Below, one piece after another: positions 33,814 through 44,519 of a stretch of DNA of 64,000 nucleotides (the stretch's first letter is position 1; the number at the start of each line of letters is the position of its first letter). Made by a program: the position numbers and the translations under genes. Under the pieces are notes generated by a model. The model did not search any database, was not told the DNA's origin, and was given only the letters and a program-made list of their open reading frames with translations. The stretch is taken from the NCBI GenBank assembly GCA_015178975.1, contig WHVD01000010.1:1426001-1490000 (forward strand), given 5' to 3'. Source of the DNA: Hysterangium stoloniferum. Taxonomy: Eukaryota > Basidiomycota > Agaricomycetes > Hysterangiales > Hysterangiaceae.

Positions 33814-34613
33814 TGTTAAGAACTGGAAACTGACTAATGTCGGTGGACCGATCGGAAGGACTTGGCTTCAGCTTATGTGCTGCACCCTCACAGTTGTCCG
33901 TCAGGTGTCCTTAAATTTCGGGCGGGTGAAGACTCGTCCCAATGAATACCTCTCAGTGAAAATTACCATTCAGAACCGAGGGATAAGTTGAGTGTCGGGC
34001 CAAGGGGTCGGGGACCGAAGGGAGGCGAGCGCACGTGAAGGCGGAAGATGGAATTCTTAGTATGAGACTTCTGGAGGCATAAGAGGGTATTCTGAGTCGA
34101 TATTCTGATTGCCTAGTAACTACAACTACAGCAGGTTCATATACAAGTAACAGGCGTCTAGAAAATACTAACTAGGAGAAGAGTGGAACATGGCATTGAC
34201 AAATAAAATTGACTAGAAACAGGAAGTTTATGATTAGTTCGGAGGCCCTCTCCTGCCATTTTTCATACCTACTTCCTCCCATCTGACCCCAAACAATTGA
34301 TTTTTGTCTCATGATAACCGAGAGCGGAACTACGGTAAAAGGAAATAGTTTGAGGGTTACAGATATACATATATAGACATATGTGAAACATAGGGTAAAA
34401 TGGATCATCATAATAAAAAGGGACGTATCAAAGTTTAACCAGATAGTACGAGTATATCTTGATGTGGGCATAAATGGAGTTTGATCATCGCGAAAGCATA
34501 TGTCAGCTTCAGGAGGCCGATGGTTTCCGATGTGGTGACTTGAACAGTAACTTGAATCGTCGATAAGTGGTGATAACCTCGGGGACTGATAGGGTTGGGA
34601 CACAGTCGTAACA
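33814..34613 (-). mobile_element. Solo LTR-B, copy 4 (800 bp) with captured Tc1 fragment
   Basis: Reverse-oriented: TGTTAAGAAC at left, AGTCGTAACA at right, target duplication atata (33,809-33,813 and 34,614-34,618). It is inserted in the right arm of the fold-back. About 65 bp at 34,248-34,312 are not LTR but match a Tc1 transposase gene. Confidence 0.92.
34248..34312 (-). other. Tc1 transposase fragment captured inside LTR-B
   Basis: The sequence matches 35,716-35,781 of the Tc1-3 transposase with about 85-90 percent identity by eye, and covers the SDETKINCLGSDGRKW region. It replaces three bases of the LTR (GGCCGATGATAACC becomes GGCC-insert-GATAACC). Confidence 0.8.
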
Positions 34614-35204
34614 ATATATTCAAGTAAACTCTTGACTTCAGGGGTTCTAAGTCTATTCAGGCTGCCACTGATTAATATCAAATACTTAAATTATTTTACC
34701 TTGCAGTGAATTGAGTATTTGCACATTTTGATAGAGCATTGGACTCCTTTTTCAGAAAATAATATTAAAGTAAGGCTAATACATCACAGACTATGTATCT
34801 GAGTCATAGCTCTGATCATAACTCATTGCATAGTCATATTGATATGACTCACCAATGAGTCATCTCCCTCAATATGTAGTCAAGGAGATGGGGTTGATTG
34901 CATACTATAAGGGCTAGAGATACCTTATTAGTATGTAATCCATGACTCTGCTGGTTTCCATGGCAGTGCCACCTAGCTACTTAGGGTTAAGATATGCTAA
35001 TTCTAGGGTTTAGAGCTACAGTAGCAATAAATCTTATGTTATCAGAACAATGACATCTTAAACTCTTGAGCCAAAGTTAAAGGATCCAGTCCTCTACTAT
35101 TTGACTAATGTCCCTTAAAGGTTAAACAAAGAAACAAAGTGATAAAATATATGACATTGGAACAGTTTTGTCCCTGGTATATAATCCAATACAAATCATA
35201 TAAT

Positions 35205-36221
35205 CTAGTACTTGGTGTAACCCCTTTTGGCATCCAAAACAGCTGCAATCCTTCTAGGCATACTCTCTATCAAGTTCTGACAAATAGAAGCAGGAATCCT
35301 GTCCCATTCTGTCTGGACCCTTTCCCATAACTCCTGAATACTCCTAGGCTCCACTTCATACTCTAGTAGCCTCTTCTTGAGGTAATGCCAAAGGTGTTCA
35401 AATGGATTAAGATCAGCAGATTGAGGGGGCCATATCATGACATCAAAATCACTGCCATTAAGCCAATTGGGGGCCTTCTTGCTCTTGTGTTTGGGATCAT
35501 TGTCTTGCTGAAAGACAATATCCCCAGTCTTCTTCTTGTAGTGCTTCAGAGATTCTTAAAGTTCATCCTCCAAAATGCTAACATAAAGTTCAGCATCCAT
35601 CCTCCCATCAATCTTGGTGGCATATCCTGGTCCTTCCCAGAACATACAACCCCACAACATTAGATTCCCCCCTCCAAACTTGACTGTGCCCTCAACCAGC
35701 CTAACACTGAGCCCCTCTCCTGCTTTTTTCCACACCCACTTCCTCCCATCTGACCCCAAACAATTGATCTTAGTCTCATCTGACCAAACAACCCTCTTCC
35801 AGTCCTCCAGAGACCAGTTCTTGTGTGCCAATGCAAAGTCCAGCCTCTCCCTTCTATGCCTTTTTGTGAGTTTAGGCCTTTTCCTCTTCACCACAGCCTT
35901 CAATCCAGCTTTCTTGAGTTCCCTACAAATTGTTCTTGCAGAGATAGACTCCCCATTCAAATCTTGTAGGACTTTAGAGGCCTGAGTGGCATGGTCAATC
36001 TTCTGGGAAGTGATTTGTTGGATGATGTAATAGGTATCAGAGGGGGAAGGTTTGTGTGGACAACCTCCAGCTGCTTTGGAGAGGGAGGAAGAATGTTTAG
36101 AACAAATTCTGGATATAGTAGAGAAAGAATGACCAGTGGTAGCAGCTACTTCATGTGCAGACTTGCCCTTGTCAAGTAGAGTAAGAACACAATCAAGTTG
36201 AGCAGGAGTGAGAGTTCTCAT
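35205..36221 (-). pseudogene. Tc1-3 transposase, DD34E, one stop codon
   Basis: 339-codon frame from ATG at 36,221 to the stop at 35,205, intact except for a TAA at 35,556-35,558. It has an N-terminal helix-turn-helix pair (HEVAATTGHSFSTISRI, ARTICRELKKAGL), a basic linker, WSDETKINCLGSDG with the first Asp, VFQQDNDPKH with the second, and SADLNPFEHLW with the Glu after 34 residues. The C-terminal ESMPRRI helix is present. Length is normal for Tc1 transposases. It lies between the terminal repeats at 35,162-35,184 and 36,351. Confidence 0.9.
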
Positions 36222-36440
36222 GATGTAAACTGATGGGTTGTTGAGATGCTATCACTTGGAGAAGTGAACAGTTGTATATACACAATTTGAACAGGTCACA
36301 TGATTTTATTTGCATTTATTTGTGGATAATCAATAAGGTTATGTACTAATATGTGACAGGGACAAAACTGTTCCAATGAGATTGCATTAGTATTTGATTT
36401 ATAGTTTGATGATAAATAATGCTTATGTCATAGAATTATT

Positions 36441-36752
36441 TGTTGGGATACGAAGTAATCTATAACAATATACTCAGTCTCATATAAAGTAAACGAAAGA
36501 CTGTATTCTATAATTGCTAACCTATAACAATATACTAATAAGAAATCAGTATCAGTTATGAAGCATTAATTCTAGAATATCTACTAACCTCAGTCTCGTA
36601 TAAAGTAAACAAAAGACTGAGGAAAACTTTTCTAACTCAGAAGTATAGCATATATAGAACTTTTGACACCGCATACCCATCCAGCAGTTGTGGACTGTAG
36701 TGGACCTAAACACCGTCATGTGACACAGATGTGTCACGCTAATATTCCAACA
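36441..36752 (-). repeat. 3' LTR of the copia element
   Basis: 312 bp, starts TGTTGGGATACG and ends ATATTCCAACA. It differs from the other LTR at about five positions by eye. Confidence 0.95.
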
Positions 36753-37086
36753 CACTCACTCACTGCGCGTTCACAATGCTCCCGATTCTTTTTAATCCCA
36801 TCCCAACAATGAACTTATCCAACTTAATCTTTGTGAGTCCTTTGTGTTAGAGTATGATGATTACGATTAGTATTACATCATACCTCGTATTGTGAATGTA
36901 TGTTTCCGGACCGGTTCACACATGTGATTAGCTATATTTAGTTTAGTGTTCCCTTAGTTCCATGTGTTCACAGCACAAACCAAGTGCACAGACCATGTAT
37001 CTTAGTATATAGTTACATCCAGATGAGAGTAGGACCTCATCTGGAAACCTAGCTATATCACCGGTTTACTTCTACCCGCTCAATCC

Positions 37087-39445
37087 TTAGTGGCATTCGC
37101 TCCAAGTGTTGAGAGTCATCGCACTGTGATCCCCCAGGCTTGCAGATCCGAACACTTTGGTTAGTGCATCAGCAACTTGTTCACCTGTTGGAGTGTATAA
37201 CAGTTCGATTTCACCAGATTCAACATGATTGCGTATGAAATGATAGCGTATGCCGATGTGTTTCATTCGACTATGTGACTCTGGATTTTTTGAGAGGGCT
37301 ATGGCAGATTGGTTATCCACATAGAGTGGTGTTGGTGAGTCTTGAATAAAACCGAGTTCTTCCATAAATGACCTAAGCCAGAGGGCTTCCTTTCCAGCAT
37401 GTGCCGCAGCCATATACTCGGCCTCAGTACTGGACTGAGCAGTAGAAGACTGCTTCTTTGAACTCCAGCTGATGGAACCTCCAGCGAGCAAGAAAATGTA
37501 CCCAGTAAGTGATTTGCGATCATTTTTGTCTGCTGCCCAGTCTGCATCGACATATCCTCTAACTTTTGTGTTTCCAAATCTCTTGAAAATGATTTCTAGA
37601 TCTGATGATCCCTTTAGATACCTCAAGACTCGTTTAATCGCCTTTTCGTGATCCTTTCCAGGATTTGCACAATGTTGGCTGAGCATGCCCACTGCAAAGG
37701 CAAGGTCTGGGCAAGTGCCTATCATGGCATACATGAAGGATCCAACTGCACTCTGGTAAGCTTTTGCTTCGATTTCTGGAGCCATCAATTTTGTCAGTGA
37801 CATGTTTGGTTCTATAGGTGTTATAACAGCTTTGCAGTCCGACATTCCGAACCGCTCGAGGATATCAAGCATATAACGGCGCTGAGAGACAGAGAGTGTG
37901 TGGGCTTTGCGATCTCGGGTTATTTCCATTCCCAGGATCCAACGTACTTCACCTAGGTCAGTCATTTCAAACCTCCATTTGAGATCTTCCTTGACCTTTT
38001 CAACTGCACTCATTGAATTTGACAGCAGCAATAGGTCATCAATGTATACAGCAATGATCACAAGGATGTCGTGATCACATTTGATGAAAATCCCATGGTC
38101 TGAATGGCAACGAATGAAACCCAGTGCCTCAAATTCGGTACGTAGTTTTTTGTACCATTCTCGACTAGCTTGTTTTAACCCATATAAGCCCTTTTTCAGC
38201 CTCCAAACTGTATTTGGCTTGTGAAATCCAGGAGGTAAGTGCATGAATATTTCTTCCTCGAGGTTCCCATTGAGAAAAGCTGTTTTGACATCCATCTGGT
38301 GCAATTCTAGATCAAGTTCAGCTGCCAAAGCTAGGAGGGTTCGAATGGATGTAAATTTGACTACTGGTGCGAAGGTTTCATTATAGTCGATCCCTTCAAC
38401 TTGAGTGAACCCTTTTGCAACCAGCCTGGCTTTGTATTGAAGTATTTCACCATTTGGTCCACATTTCAGTCGAAAAAACCCATTTACAATCCACAACATG
38501 GCAGCCTTTGGGTCTTTCAACCTCATCATATAACTCTGTTTTGACGAACAGTAGAAGTTCTTCTGCACAGGCGGCTTTCCATTGAGGTGCATCAGGTCGA
38601 GACATTGCTTCTTCGTAAGTCTCTGGTTCATTTATGATTGATTGGACCACATTCACTTGAGTTTCACTCACTGACTCTTGATTCTTAGGTCCATACGAAG
38701 TAACAAAATAATGATTGTCATCATCTCGTATTGGAGCTTTTCGGGTGTGGACTGGTCGAGAGTTTTCATTTGCCACAGGTAGGGATGTTGATTGTGAGGA
38801 TTCTGACACTGTTGAGGACTGCATGGGTTCCGAGGTATGTGAGCTGCTATTTTCCTTTTGATCACCATCTGACTCATTGAAGTAACTATTGTGTAGTTCA
38901 TTGTCTCTTTCGTCATCTGAATCTTCAACTTTCATTAAGTCTGGTATGTCACTATTATTTTCGATAGATTCAACTGGGGTGATTGCTCGAGCAGTTCCTG
39001 TGTCATTTGAGCTTGGGGTTACCTCAATGACAACTCTTTCAGGTATTCTGGCCATGTCTTCAACAAATACGACATCGCGACTTTCATACACCTGACCAGT
39101 GCTTCGGTCGATACAACAGTAAGCCTTCTTGTCCCTTGCATAACCAATGAATATGCATTTAATGGTCTTCCCATCTAGCTTTCGTCATTTGTTTTCTGGG
39201 ATTAGCACATATGCGGTGCAGCCAAAAATCCAAAAATAACTAATATCTGGTAAGTTTCCAGACCAGGCTTCATCTGGAGTTGAATCTGATAAGGCTCGTG
39301 TTGGAACCACATTGTGTATTTGTCCAGCATATTCAACAGCATCTGACCAGTAAGAATTGGACAACCCGGCATCTTTAAGCATTGACAGTGCACTTCCCAC
39401 AAGAGTGCGGTTCATCCTTTCGGAGACGCCATTTTCTTGTGGTGT
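37087..39445 (-). pseudogene. Copia pol: integrase core end, reverse transcriptase, RNase H
   Basis: 39,440-39,185 reads TPQENGVSERMNRTL and on through the integrase end. 39,091-38,447 is the acidic spacer and the start of the RT. 38,631-37,087 is a long open stretch with KARLVAKGFTQ, DVKTAFLNG, YIDDLLLL (catalytic YxDD type) and copia RNase H (STEAEYMAAAH, YVDNQSAI), ending in ADALTK and a normal tail. Frame breaks at about 39,180 and 38,540 separate otherwise good domains. Confidence 0.92.
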
Positions 39446-40088
39446 TGTGAAGAGTCGATAGATTCTGACCGTTCAATATACGAAGTATAGTGTTTATTCA
39501 ACTACTATTAGCAGGTATTGACCGTTCAGTACAATACTGTAGATTGCTAGACTGACAGTACTAGCAAGGAGACACGCTACACATCACAAGAGCAACTATA
39601 CAGTTGCTCTTGACGGCTAGAATGAGAGAATGAAAGAGTTGACCTTTACGGTACCACTCGCAGCTAGATGTAAAATAGATAATCAACGAGAGGCTGGATA
39701 TCTAAAGTAAAGAGATAGTAGCGCAAGTCAACTATAGTGTCAAGGAGTGCAAAGACCTTAGAGTGAAACTCAACCTTCGCGGTTCGAGTTTAAAGTCTGT
39801 TAGTATGTGAGAAAACGCTACCTTTATAGGTAACTGAGACGTTACCCTTGACACCTCTCGCTATTCAACGTCTGGGTCATTTACAAGGTGGTGTCTGCTG
39901 GGTAAAAAGATGTCTGTCGTTTGGTGCCGAGAGCGCCCATAGGTATACACAAGACTTCGAACTAAGAAATACAGGTATGCTTGAAGGATATAGGGAATTA
40001 AAGAAAAGGAATAGAAACTAGATAATAAAGTACTATAATGTGCATATTAATCCACTGTCCAATTATGCATATATGCATACCCTTCACA
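39446..40088 (-). mobile_element. Solo LTR-H, copy 3 (643 bp) in copia integrase
   Basis: TGTGAAGAG...CCTTCACA with target duplication ggtgt (39,441-39,445 and 40,089-40,093). Removing it restores the integrase frame (NAYTP then QENG). It is longer than the other LTR-H copies and diverged internally. Confidence 0.9.
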
Positions 40089-40093
40089 GGTGT

Positions 40094-40556
40094 ATATGCA
40101 TTTGTCTTCTCATGCTTGATGCCCTTTGAAGTAAGGTATGCCTCAAACTTCTTGGAGATGTATTCGCCACCACCATCTGACCTCAGTTTTGTAACTCACA
40201 TTCCAGTCTCAACTTCAACCCTTTCTACAAATGCGGTGAACTTTTCAAGCGCTTCGGACTTTTCCTTCGTATCTGGCTCATAACTTCTCCCACACCTCCT
40301 TAGCAGACTCGAGACCAATGATTCCGTGTAAGGGTTCATCTTTCAAGGTCAGTACAATCTGGGCTCTAGCTTCCCGGATTTTTGACTGATCTGTTTCAGT
40401 GCCTTCGAGAGCTTTCGACAATCCACAAACTTCGAGAACTGTTTGAGTGCAATATTTCCATGACTGGAAATTTGATCCAGTGTCATCTAGATATGGGATG
40501 TCATAAAGACGAGAAGAAGCCTTCTCAATGGAGTTGGTACTTTGGGAATTTGACAT
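40094..40556 (-). pseudogene. Copia gag start fused to integrase core
   Basis: Gag begins at 40,556 (MSNSQSTNSIEKASS) and reads the N-terminal gag (UBN2-type) fold with YLDDTGSNFQSWKYC. At 40,278 it jumps directly into integrase (SEALEKFTAFVERVE, then KLRSDGGGEYISK with a core Asp). The gag C-terminus, zinc knuckle, protease and integrase HHCC domain are deleted. Confidence 0.85.
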
Positions 40557-40596
40557 GTCAAATTTGCAGTGAGTGTGCTATGGGGGCCCTATAACC

Positions 40597-40908
40597 TGTT
40601 GGAATATGAAGTAATCTATAACAATATACTCAGTCTCGTATAAAGTAAACGAAAGACTGTATTCTATAATTGCTAACCTATAACAATATACTAATAAGAA
40701 ATCAGTATCAGTTATGAAGCATTAATTCTAGAATATCTACTAACCTCAGTCTCATATAAAGTAAACGAAAGACTGAGGAAAACTTTTCTAACTCAGAAGT
40801 ATAGCATATATAGAACTTTTGACACCACATACCCATCCAGCAGTTGTGGACTGTAGTGGACCTAAACACCGTCATGTGACACAGATGTGTCGTGCTAATA
40901 TTCCAACA
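40597..40908 (-). repeat. 5' LTR of the copia element
   Basis: 312 bp. The internal sequence next to it on the minus strand (GGTTATAGGGCC) is the expected primer-binding position. Confidence 0.95.
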
Positions 40909-41040
40909 TTATTAGGGTATATAGCCAACATATATGACTACCTAAATTAAAAATTTCAGGTCAATTGGTCAAGTACTCATTGAGTTATTCAACATTCCTT
41001 GACATATAAAAAATCATTGGAACAGTTTTGTCCCCCACTG

Positions 41041-41400
41041 TAAGTGTTGATCCCTGTTTCTATTGTACCATCCACTCTGTTTGAAATACTGGAGCACCCT
41101 AACAGTTTATACAAGGGTCCAACACATAAATTGAAGCCAAGTGTTAGGATCCCATCATTTCAGAACCCCACAACTCATTCCCACTAGAAATCCTCCATTG
41201 TCTCATTATTGGAGCCCCTGCCCATGTCATTACCCCTTGTGGCACCCCTGATACTTGTTTGTAGTATATTCCCATCCCATTCCATCTCCACTCTTTCACC
41301 TCCCCCATTTAACAGCCAGACACCTTACTTTAGACCATTACAATTACATGTCCAGTCACACATCATCCATGGGGTCTGAACCCCAGCCCATTTGGCCTGT
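41041..41400 (+). repeat. LTR-A sequence continuing from 15,297
   Basis: Directly continues the LTR-A interrupted by Tc1-3. A second LTR-A start (TGTTAGGATCCC) appears at 41,142. No gene. Confidence 0.6.
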
Positions 41401-41401
41401 G

Positions 41402-41704
41402 TCATGCATCCAGGGTGTTAGGACCCATGCCTGCCCGGTCTGTGAGGTTTAGGTTGTCTGTCCGGTGGGTCTGTATAAAGTTTTCTTTTCTCAAACAACT
41501 GATGAAGTGGCTCATATTCAGGTCGGGAATGTACCGCAGCTCAAATATTAGCAAGCGAAGTTTCGGTGAGATTTTTGCTCTGAGTTCCCCCCAACCCAAC
41601 TTGCCTTGTATATCATCATCTTTGCCGGTCAACGAGAAAAGCTGGTAGTCATGCCGGTTGAAGGCACCGATTCTTATATTGTTCACGCGGTTTTCTAACC
41701 ACAC
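41402..41704 (-). CDS. Hypothetical ORF, 100 codons
   Basis: Open frame with no recognisable domain and no obvious promoter. It lies downstream of the F-box pseudogene on the same strand, after a transposon border. May be the relic of another gene, or chance. Confidence 0.2.
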   Translation of the reverse strand: MWLENRVNNIRIGAFNRHDYQLFSLTGKDDDIQGKLGWGELRAKISPKLRLLIFELRYIPDLNMSHFISCLRKENFIQTHRTDNLNLTDRAGMGPNTLDA

Positions 41705-41918
41705 GGAGTCTCCGATGGGTTAATCGTAAAGTTGTTTTAATAGACTAAATGGAAACATATGGGCTGAGGTCATTATACGGCGTACCGTACTAGGATGGAT
41801 ATTGACGGACTATTCTGAAAAGACGCCTTGTCTGTTGTGGTTATTGTGGGAGAATGAAAAGTGGATAAACCAATAACATCGTGTCCGCACACCGCCGCTT
41901 AAATGACGATATATTGTC

Positions 41919-43693
41919 TCACTTTTGTTTCCTGACTTTAAACGTATTGAGCTTCCGTCGCAACGCCGTCCCCCTTTTACTCTCCGCCGCCCTCGAGGCA
42001 ACTAAGAAAGGGAGATCATTTTCAACCGCCATCCAAAGCTTACGATAATCCACTATCCGACTCCATCTCTCATCATCGATGTGCCAGGAAGTCCTCGGGC
42101 CACTCACGATGCAGAGATCGAGCGAAAGCTGCTTTGAGCCGCGAATAAGGCATGATGTACTGCATAAGCGGCTGAGGAAAAGTGCCACGGGTTTTGAAAC
42201 TTCCTTTGATATTGGGGAGGTACCGAAATCGATACAATGAATATTAGGGAGGGAGGGTATGGAAATGCTTGGCAATGAGAGTGGGTCGCTGTACGGAGAT
42301 GGAGCGGCGGGATCGAGGTAGAGGCCTATGTGGTACAGCCCAGGACAGTGTCTAGCCAACGATACAAGAGCGGAGAGCGTTAGTCGAGGAGGAGAATCGA
42401 TGTATGGGTCGGGAGCCAAGTGGAGTTCTGTTAAATAAGGTCATCGCTGCGCAATTTCTTCCAAATCGCTGTCTGTGAAACAAAGCTCTGAGTGTATTAA
42501 ATGGAATTATTCGATGGTTGGACGGGATAGAAGAGGCTTCAGGGTTTCCAAAGTGATTTCACCCGAGGGAATAAATGAATCGGGATCATTCGGGAAGAGG
42601 TCAAAACCAAGAGCGATAAGTGCAGGATAACCTGCGGCACAAAGCTGTAAGAAATTATGTAGAGTGCTGGGGACTACGAAATCTATGGCATTGATCCAGA
42701 GACGGGTCAATCGGGCAGGAAATGTCGCGTTTTGGAAGAGCTTTGTTGCACAAGTGAAGCTGATGTCGAATATGAGGATATTAAACACAGGGAATGATCC
42801 TTCCTGGGGCGAAAAGTCATCGATAATCTCGACATCTTTTATATCTCCTTTGCAATGACCGTAAATGTCCGAGCGTATCGCTTCAAGGCACGGCAAAGCC
42901 GCAACAGTGGCCAGCACAGAGGTCGTAATCCAATACCGAGGGAGGCCTAGCTCCTCCAGTCGTCTCAAACTACGCAACAAGTCTAATAATGGAGTTTGTA
43001 TATGTGCGACTGAGAACGAGGCAGATATCAATAACGAAGTGAGCCGAGGTAGCCTTGACGAACATTCGTATAGAAATGTGCCGGCTTCTTTGAATGCGTG
43101 CTCATCCATCAAATCTGCCTCAATAGAAATTTCTAAATTCGACAATTCAGAGTGTATGAATAACGTCGCATAGCCAAAGTGGATGCTGTACCATGCCAGA
43201 TGTTGCAAGTGGGGAAGTAGAATGAGTTTAGGTCGTGCTCGAGCTATTTCAACAAGAACGGATACGTCAATATCAGCCTCTAATTCACTGCTACCATCGT
43301 CTTGATATAGAAGACATCTTATCCGACGCGCATAATAGTCGAATCTTGTCCAGGCACAGGGTAGGATACCGGCAGCGGAGTACCTCCACTACAGTCCACC
43401 AAAATAATTTAAACGAAATAGAGAACCACAAAGTCAGTTCAGTTTGGAAATATAGAATAAAAGCATGCGCAGACAGTATACACAGAGTCTTGACTGGCCA
43501 TATGCATTGGACCGAGCAATTTAAACAAATTAACTGGTTGGTTAATGTACCACCACATTTCATCAAGAGCGGGCTCCAGCCACGCCTTGCATACTAGTGC
43601 GTGATTCAGAGATGTTTCTACATTAAGGCATTTGAAAACAATGGAGGTGATATCAGGTATGTTATGTACTCTGTGAGGTGTAGTTGATGGCAT
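41919..43693 (-). pseudogene. F-box protein gene with two premature stops
   Basis: N-terminal F-box (43,693 to about 43,490: IPDITSIVFKCL, then ALVCKAW, ALDEMWW). A likely intron follows (about 43,395-43,480, ending TGTAG), then leucine-rich-type sequence with DYYARRIRCLLYQ and the hydrophobic repeats of 43,208-42,507. The C-terminal block (42,419-41,919) is typical of agaric F-box proteins (LHLAPDPYIDSPP, LTLSALVSLARHCP, GTSPIS, ALFLSRLC, DERWS). In-frame TAA at 42,507-42,509 and TGA at about 42,438 (where TGG is expected) break it. F-box proteins link substrates to SCF ubiquitin ligases; substrate unknown. Confidence 0.7.
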
Positions 43694-43699
43694 TGTGGG

Positions 43700-44100
43700 C
43701 TGCGCAAACTCCGCCGGGTGCCGAGAACACGCTCCGAATTTGTATCAACTTGTGACAAACATTTGTTTGATAATTCTCACGCTCTACTTAAATGTCAAAA
43801 GCTTTTAAAAAAATGTGAAAGTTTTGAGAACAACAAGCCTATCGGGAACCTCCATATATAAAATAAAATGCTGAATAAATAAAAATATGGTAAAATATAG
43901 TGAATAGCATAAAAGTGAACATGATAGTGCCGCCACCGCCAGTGGTCACTGGTTCACTGGTCATGCGTCACGCACGTCTTGGTTTCACATCGATGTCTTC
44001 AACATTTAGGCCAGAAAACTTGCAAGTATTAGAGGCGACAGACGACCACTTTAAAGTCTTCGAAGCCAGATTTCGTTGATACTTTCCCCTGATTTACCTT
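43700..44100. other. Intergenic stretch, nothing recognised
   Basis: Short A/T-rich sequence between the two F-box remnants, no ORF or repeat recognised. Confidence 0.5.
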
Positions 44101-44109
44101 AATCAATCT

Positions 44110-44515
44110 TCTATCGGTACCATCTTTGCTGTATTCAAAGCCTCTTCTCCGACACGCGTAGTAGGCGACTCGGATCCAAGTGGAGGGTGGGATGACTGCG
44201 GCGTACTTCCACTAATATTCACCAAAAGAAATCCAAAGAAATCGAGAATCATCAAGTCAGGACAATTTAAGAATAAAACCTAAGCATGGACACTATACAC
44301 TGAGTTCTTATTCGCCGCATGCATTGGGCCAAGCAATTTGAACAATGCAACTGGCTCGTCAATAACCTTACACAGTTCATCGAGAGCAAACTCCAGCCAC
44401 GCCTTTCACACGAGTGTACTGACTGGGCACGTTTTTTCACCAGCGCGATTGAAATTTTTGGAAATGATATCGAGCCTGTAATGTTATCTGTGAGATGTAG
44501 TCGATGTCATTGTGG
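44110..44515 (-). pseudogene. Truncated F-box duplicate
   Basis: Similar to the 5' part of the gene at 43,693: KAWLEFALDEL, FKLLGPMHAANKNSVY, an intron-like stretch ending TATTAG, then STWIRVAYYAC. It ends soon afterwards (about 44,120) without leucine-rich or C-terminal blocks. It contains a stop before the KAWLE segment. Confidence 0.6.
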
Positions 44516-44519
44516 ATAT

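Larger units (their letters stand above)
32429..34788. mobile_element. Fold-back element with two LTR 3' ends
   Basis: Both ends read TGTGATGTATTAGCC inward. The arms are about 670 bp long (32,429 to about 33,107 and about 33,309-34,788, the latter split by LTR-B copy 4), with a centre of about 200 bp. Target duplication gacta (32,424-32,428 and 34,789-34,793). About 1.55 kb after removing the nested LTR. The outer about 500 bp of each arm are the 3' end of LTR-E2. No coding. Confidence 0.85.
15497..35156 (-). mobile_element. Ty3/gypsy chromovirus G, nested and internally deleted
   Basis: Minus-strand element with two LTRs starting TGTCATATAT and ending ATACATTACA (in its own orientation) and a perfect 5-bp target duplication ttgga (15,492-15,496 and 35,157-35,161). 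Internal order on the minus strand: two leader ORFs, gag, zinc knuckle, end of reverse transcriptase with RNase H, integrase, chromodomain, ORF3, polypurine tract. Protease and most of the reverse transcriptase are deleted at about 27,500. Many later insertions split it, so its own sequence is about 11 kb or less. Confidence 0.88.
31988..35156 (-). repeat. 5' LTR of element G with a fold-back insertion
   Basis: Matches the LTR at 15,497-17,022. About 804 bp after removal of 32,429-34,788 plus target duplication. A TAAACTGGTGGACACTC stretch directly beyond its 3' edge (minus strand, about 31,971-31,987) is where the primer-binding site should be. I could not match it to a specific tRNA. Confidence 0.88.
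36441..40908 (-). mobile_element. Ty1/copia element, internally deleted
   Basis: Two 312-bp LTRs (36,441-36,752 and 40,597-40,908), starting TGTTGG and ending CCAACA, nearly identical. Target duplication ttatt (36,436-36,440 and 40,909-40,913). Minus-strand order gag, integrase, reverse transcriptase, RNase H confirms copia type. Gag C-terminus, protease and integrase N-terminus are missing at about 40,280, and a solo LTR-H sits in the integrase. High LTR identity suggests recent insertion. Confidence 0.95.
15300..41040 (-). mobile_element. Tc1/mariner element Tc1-3, expanded to 25.7 kb by nested insertions
   Basis: Left end CAGTGGGGGGACAAAACTG at 15,300, right end CAGTTTTGTCCCCCACTG at 41,040, TA on both sides (15,298-15,299 and 41,041-41,042). 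The flanks join into continuous LTR-A sequence (…CAATTGAGCTA / AGTGTTGATCC…), as also seen at about 8,099-8,114. Removing the gypsy element G and the copia element leaves about 1,603 bp, the normal size for this group. The left terminal repeat is 15,300-15,496, continuing at 35,162. The right one is about 36,351-36,440 plus 40,914-41,040. Its transposase is at 35,205-36,221. Confidence 0.9.
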
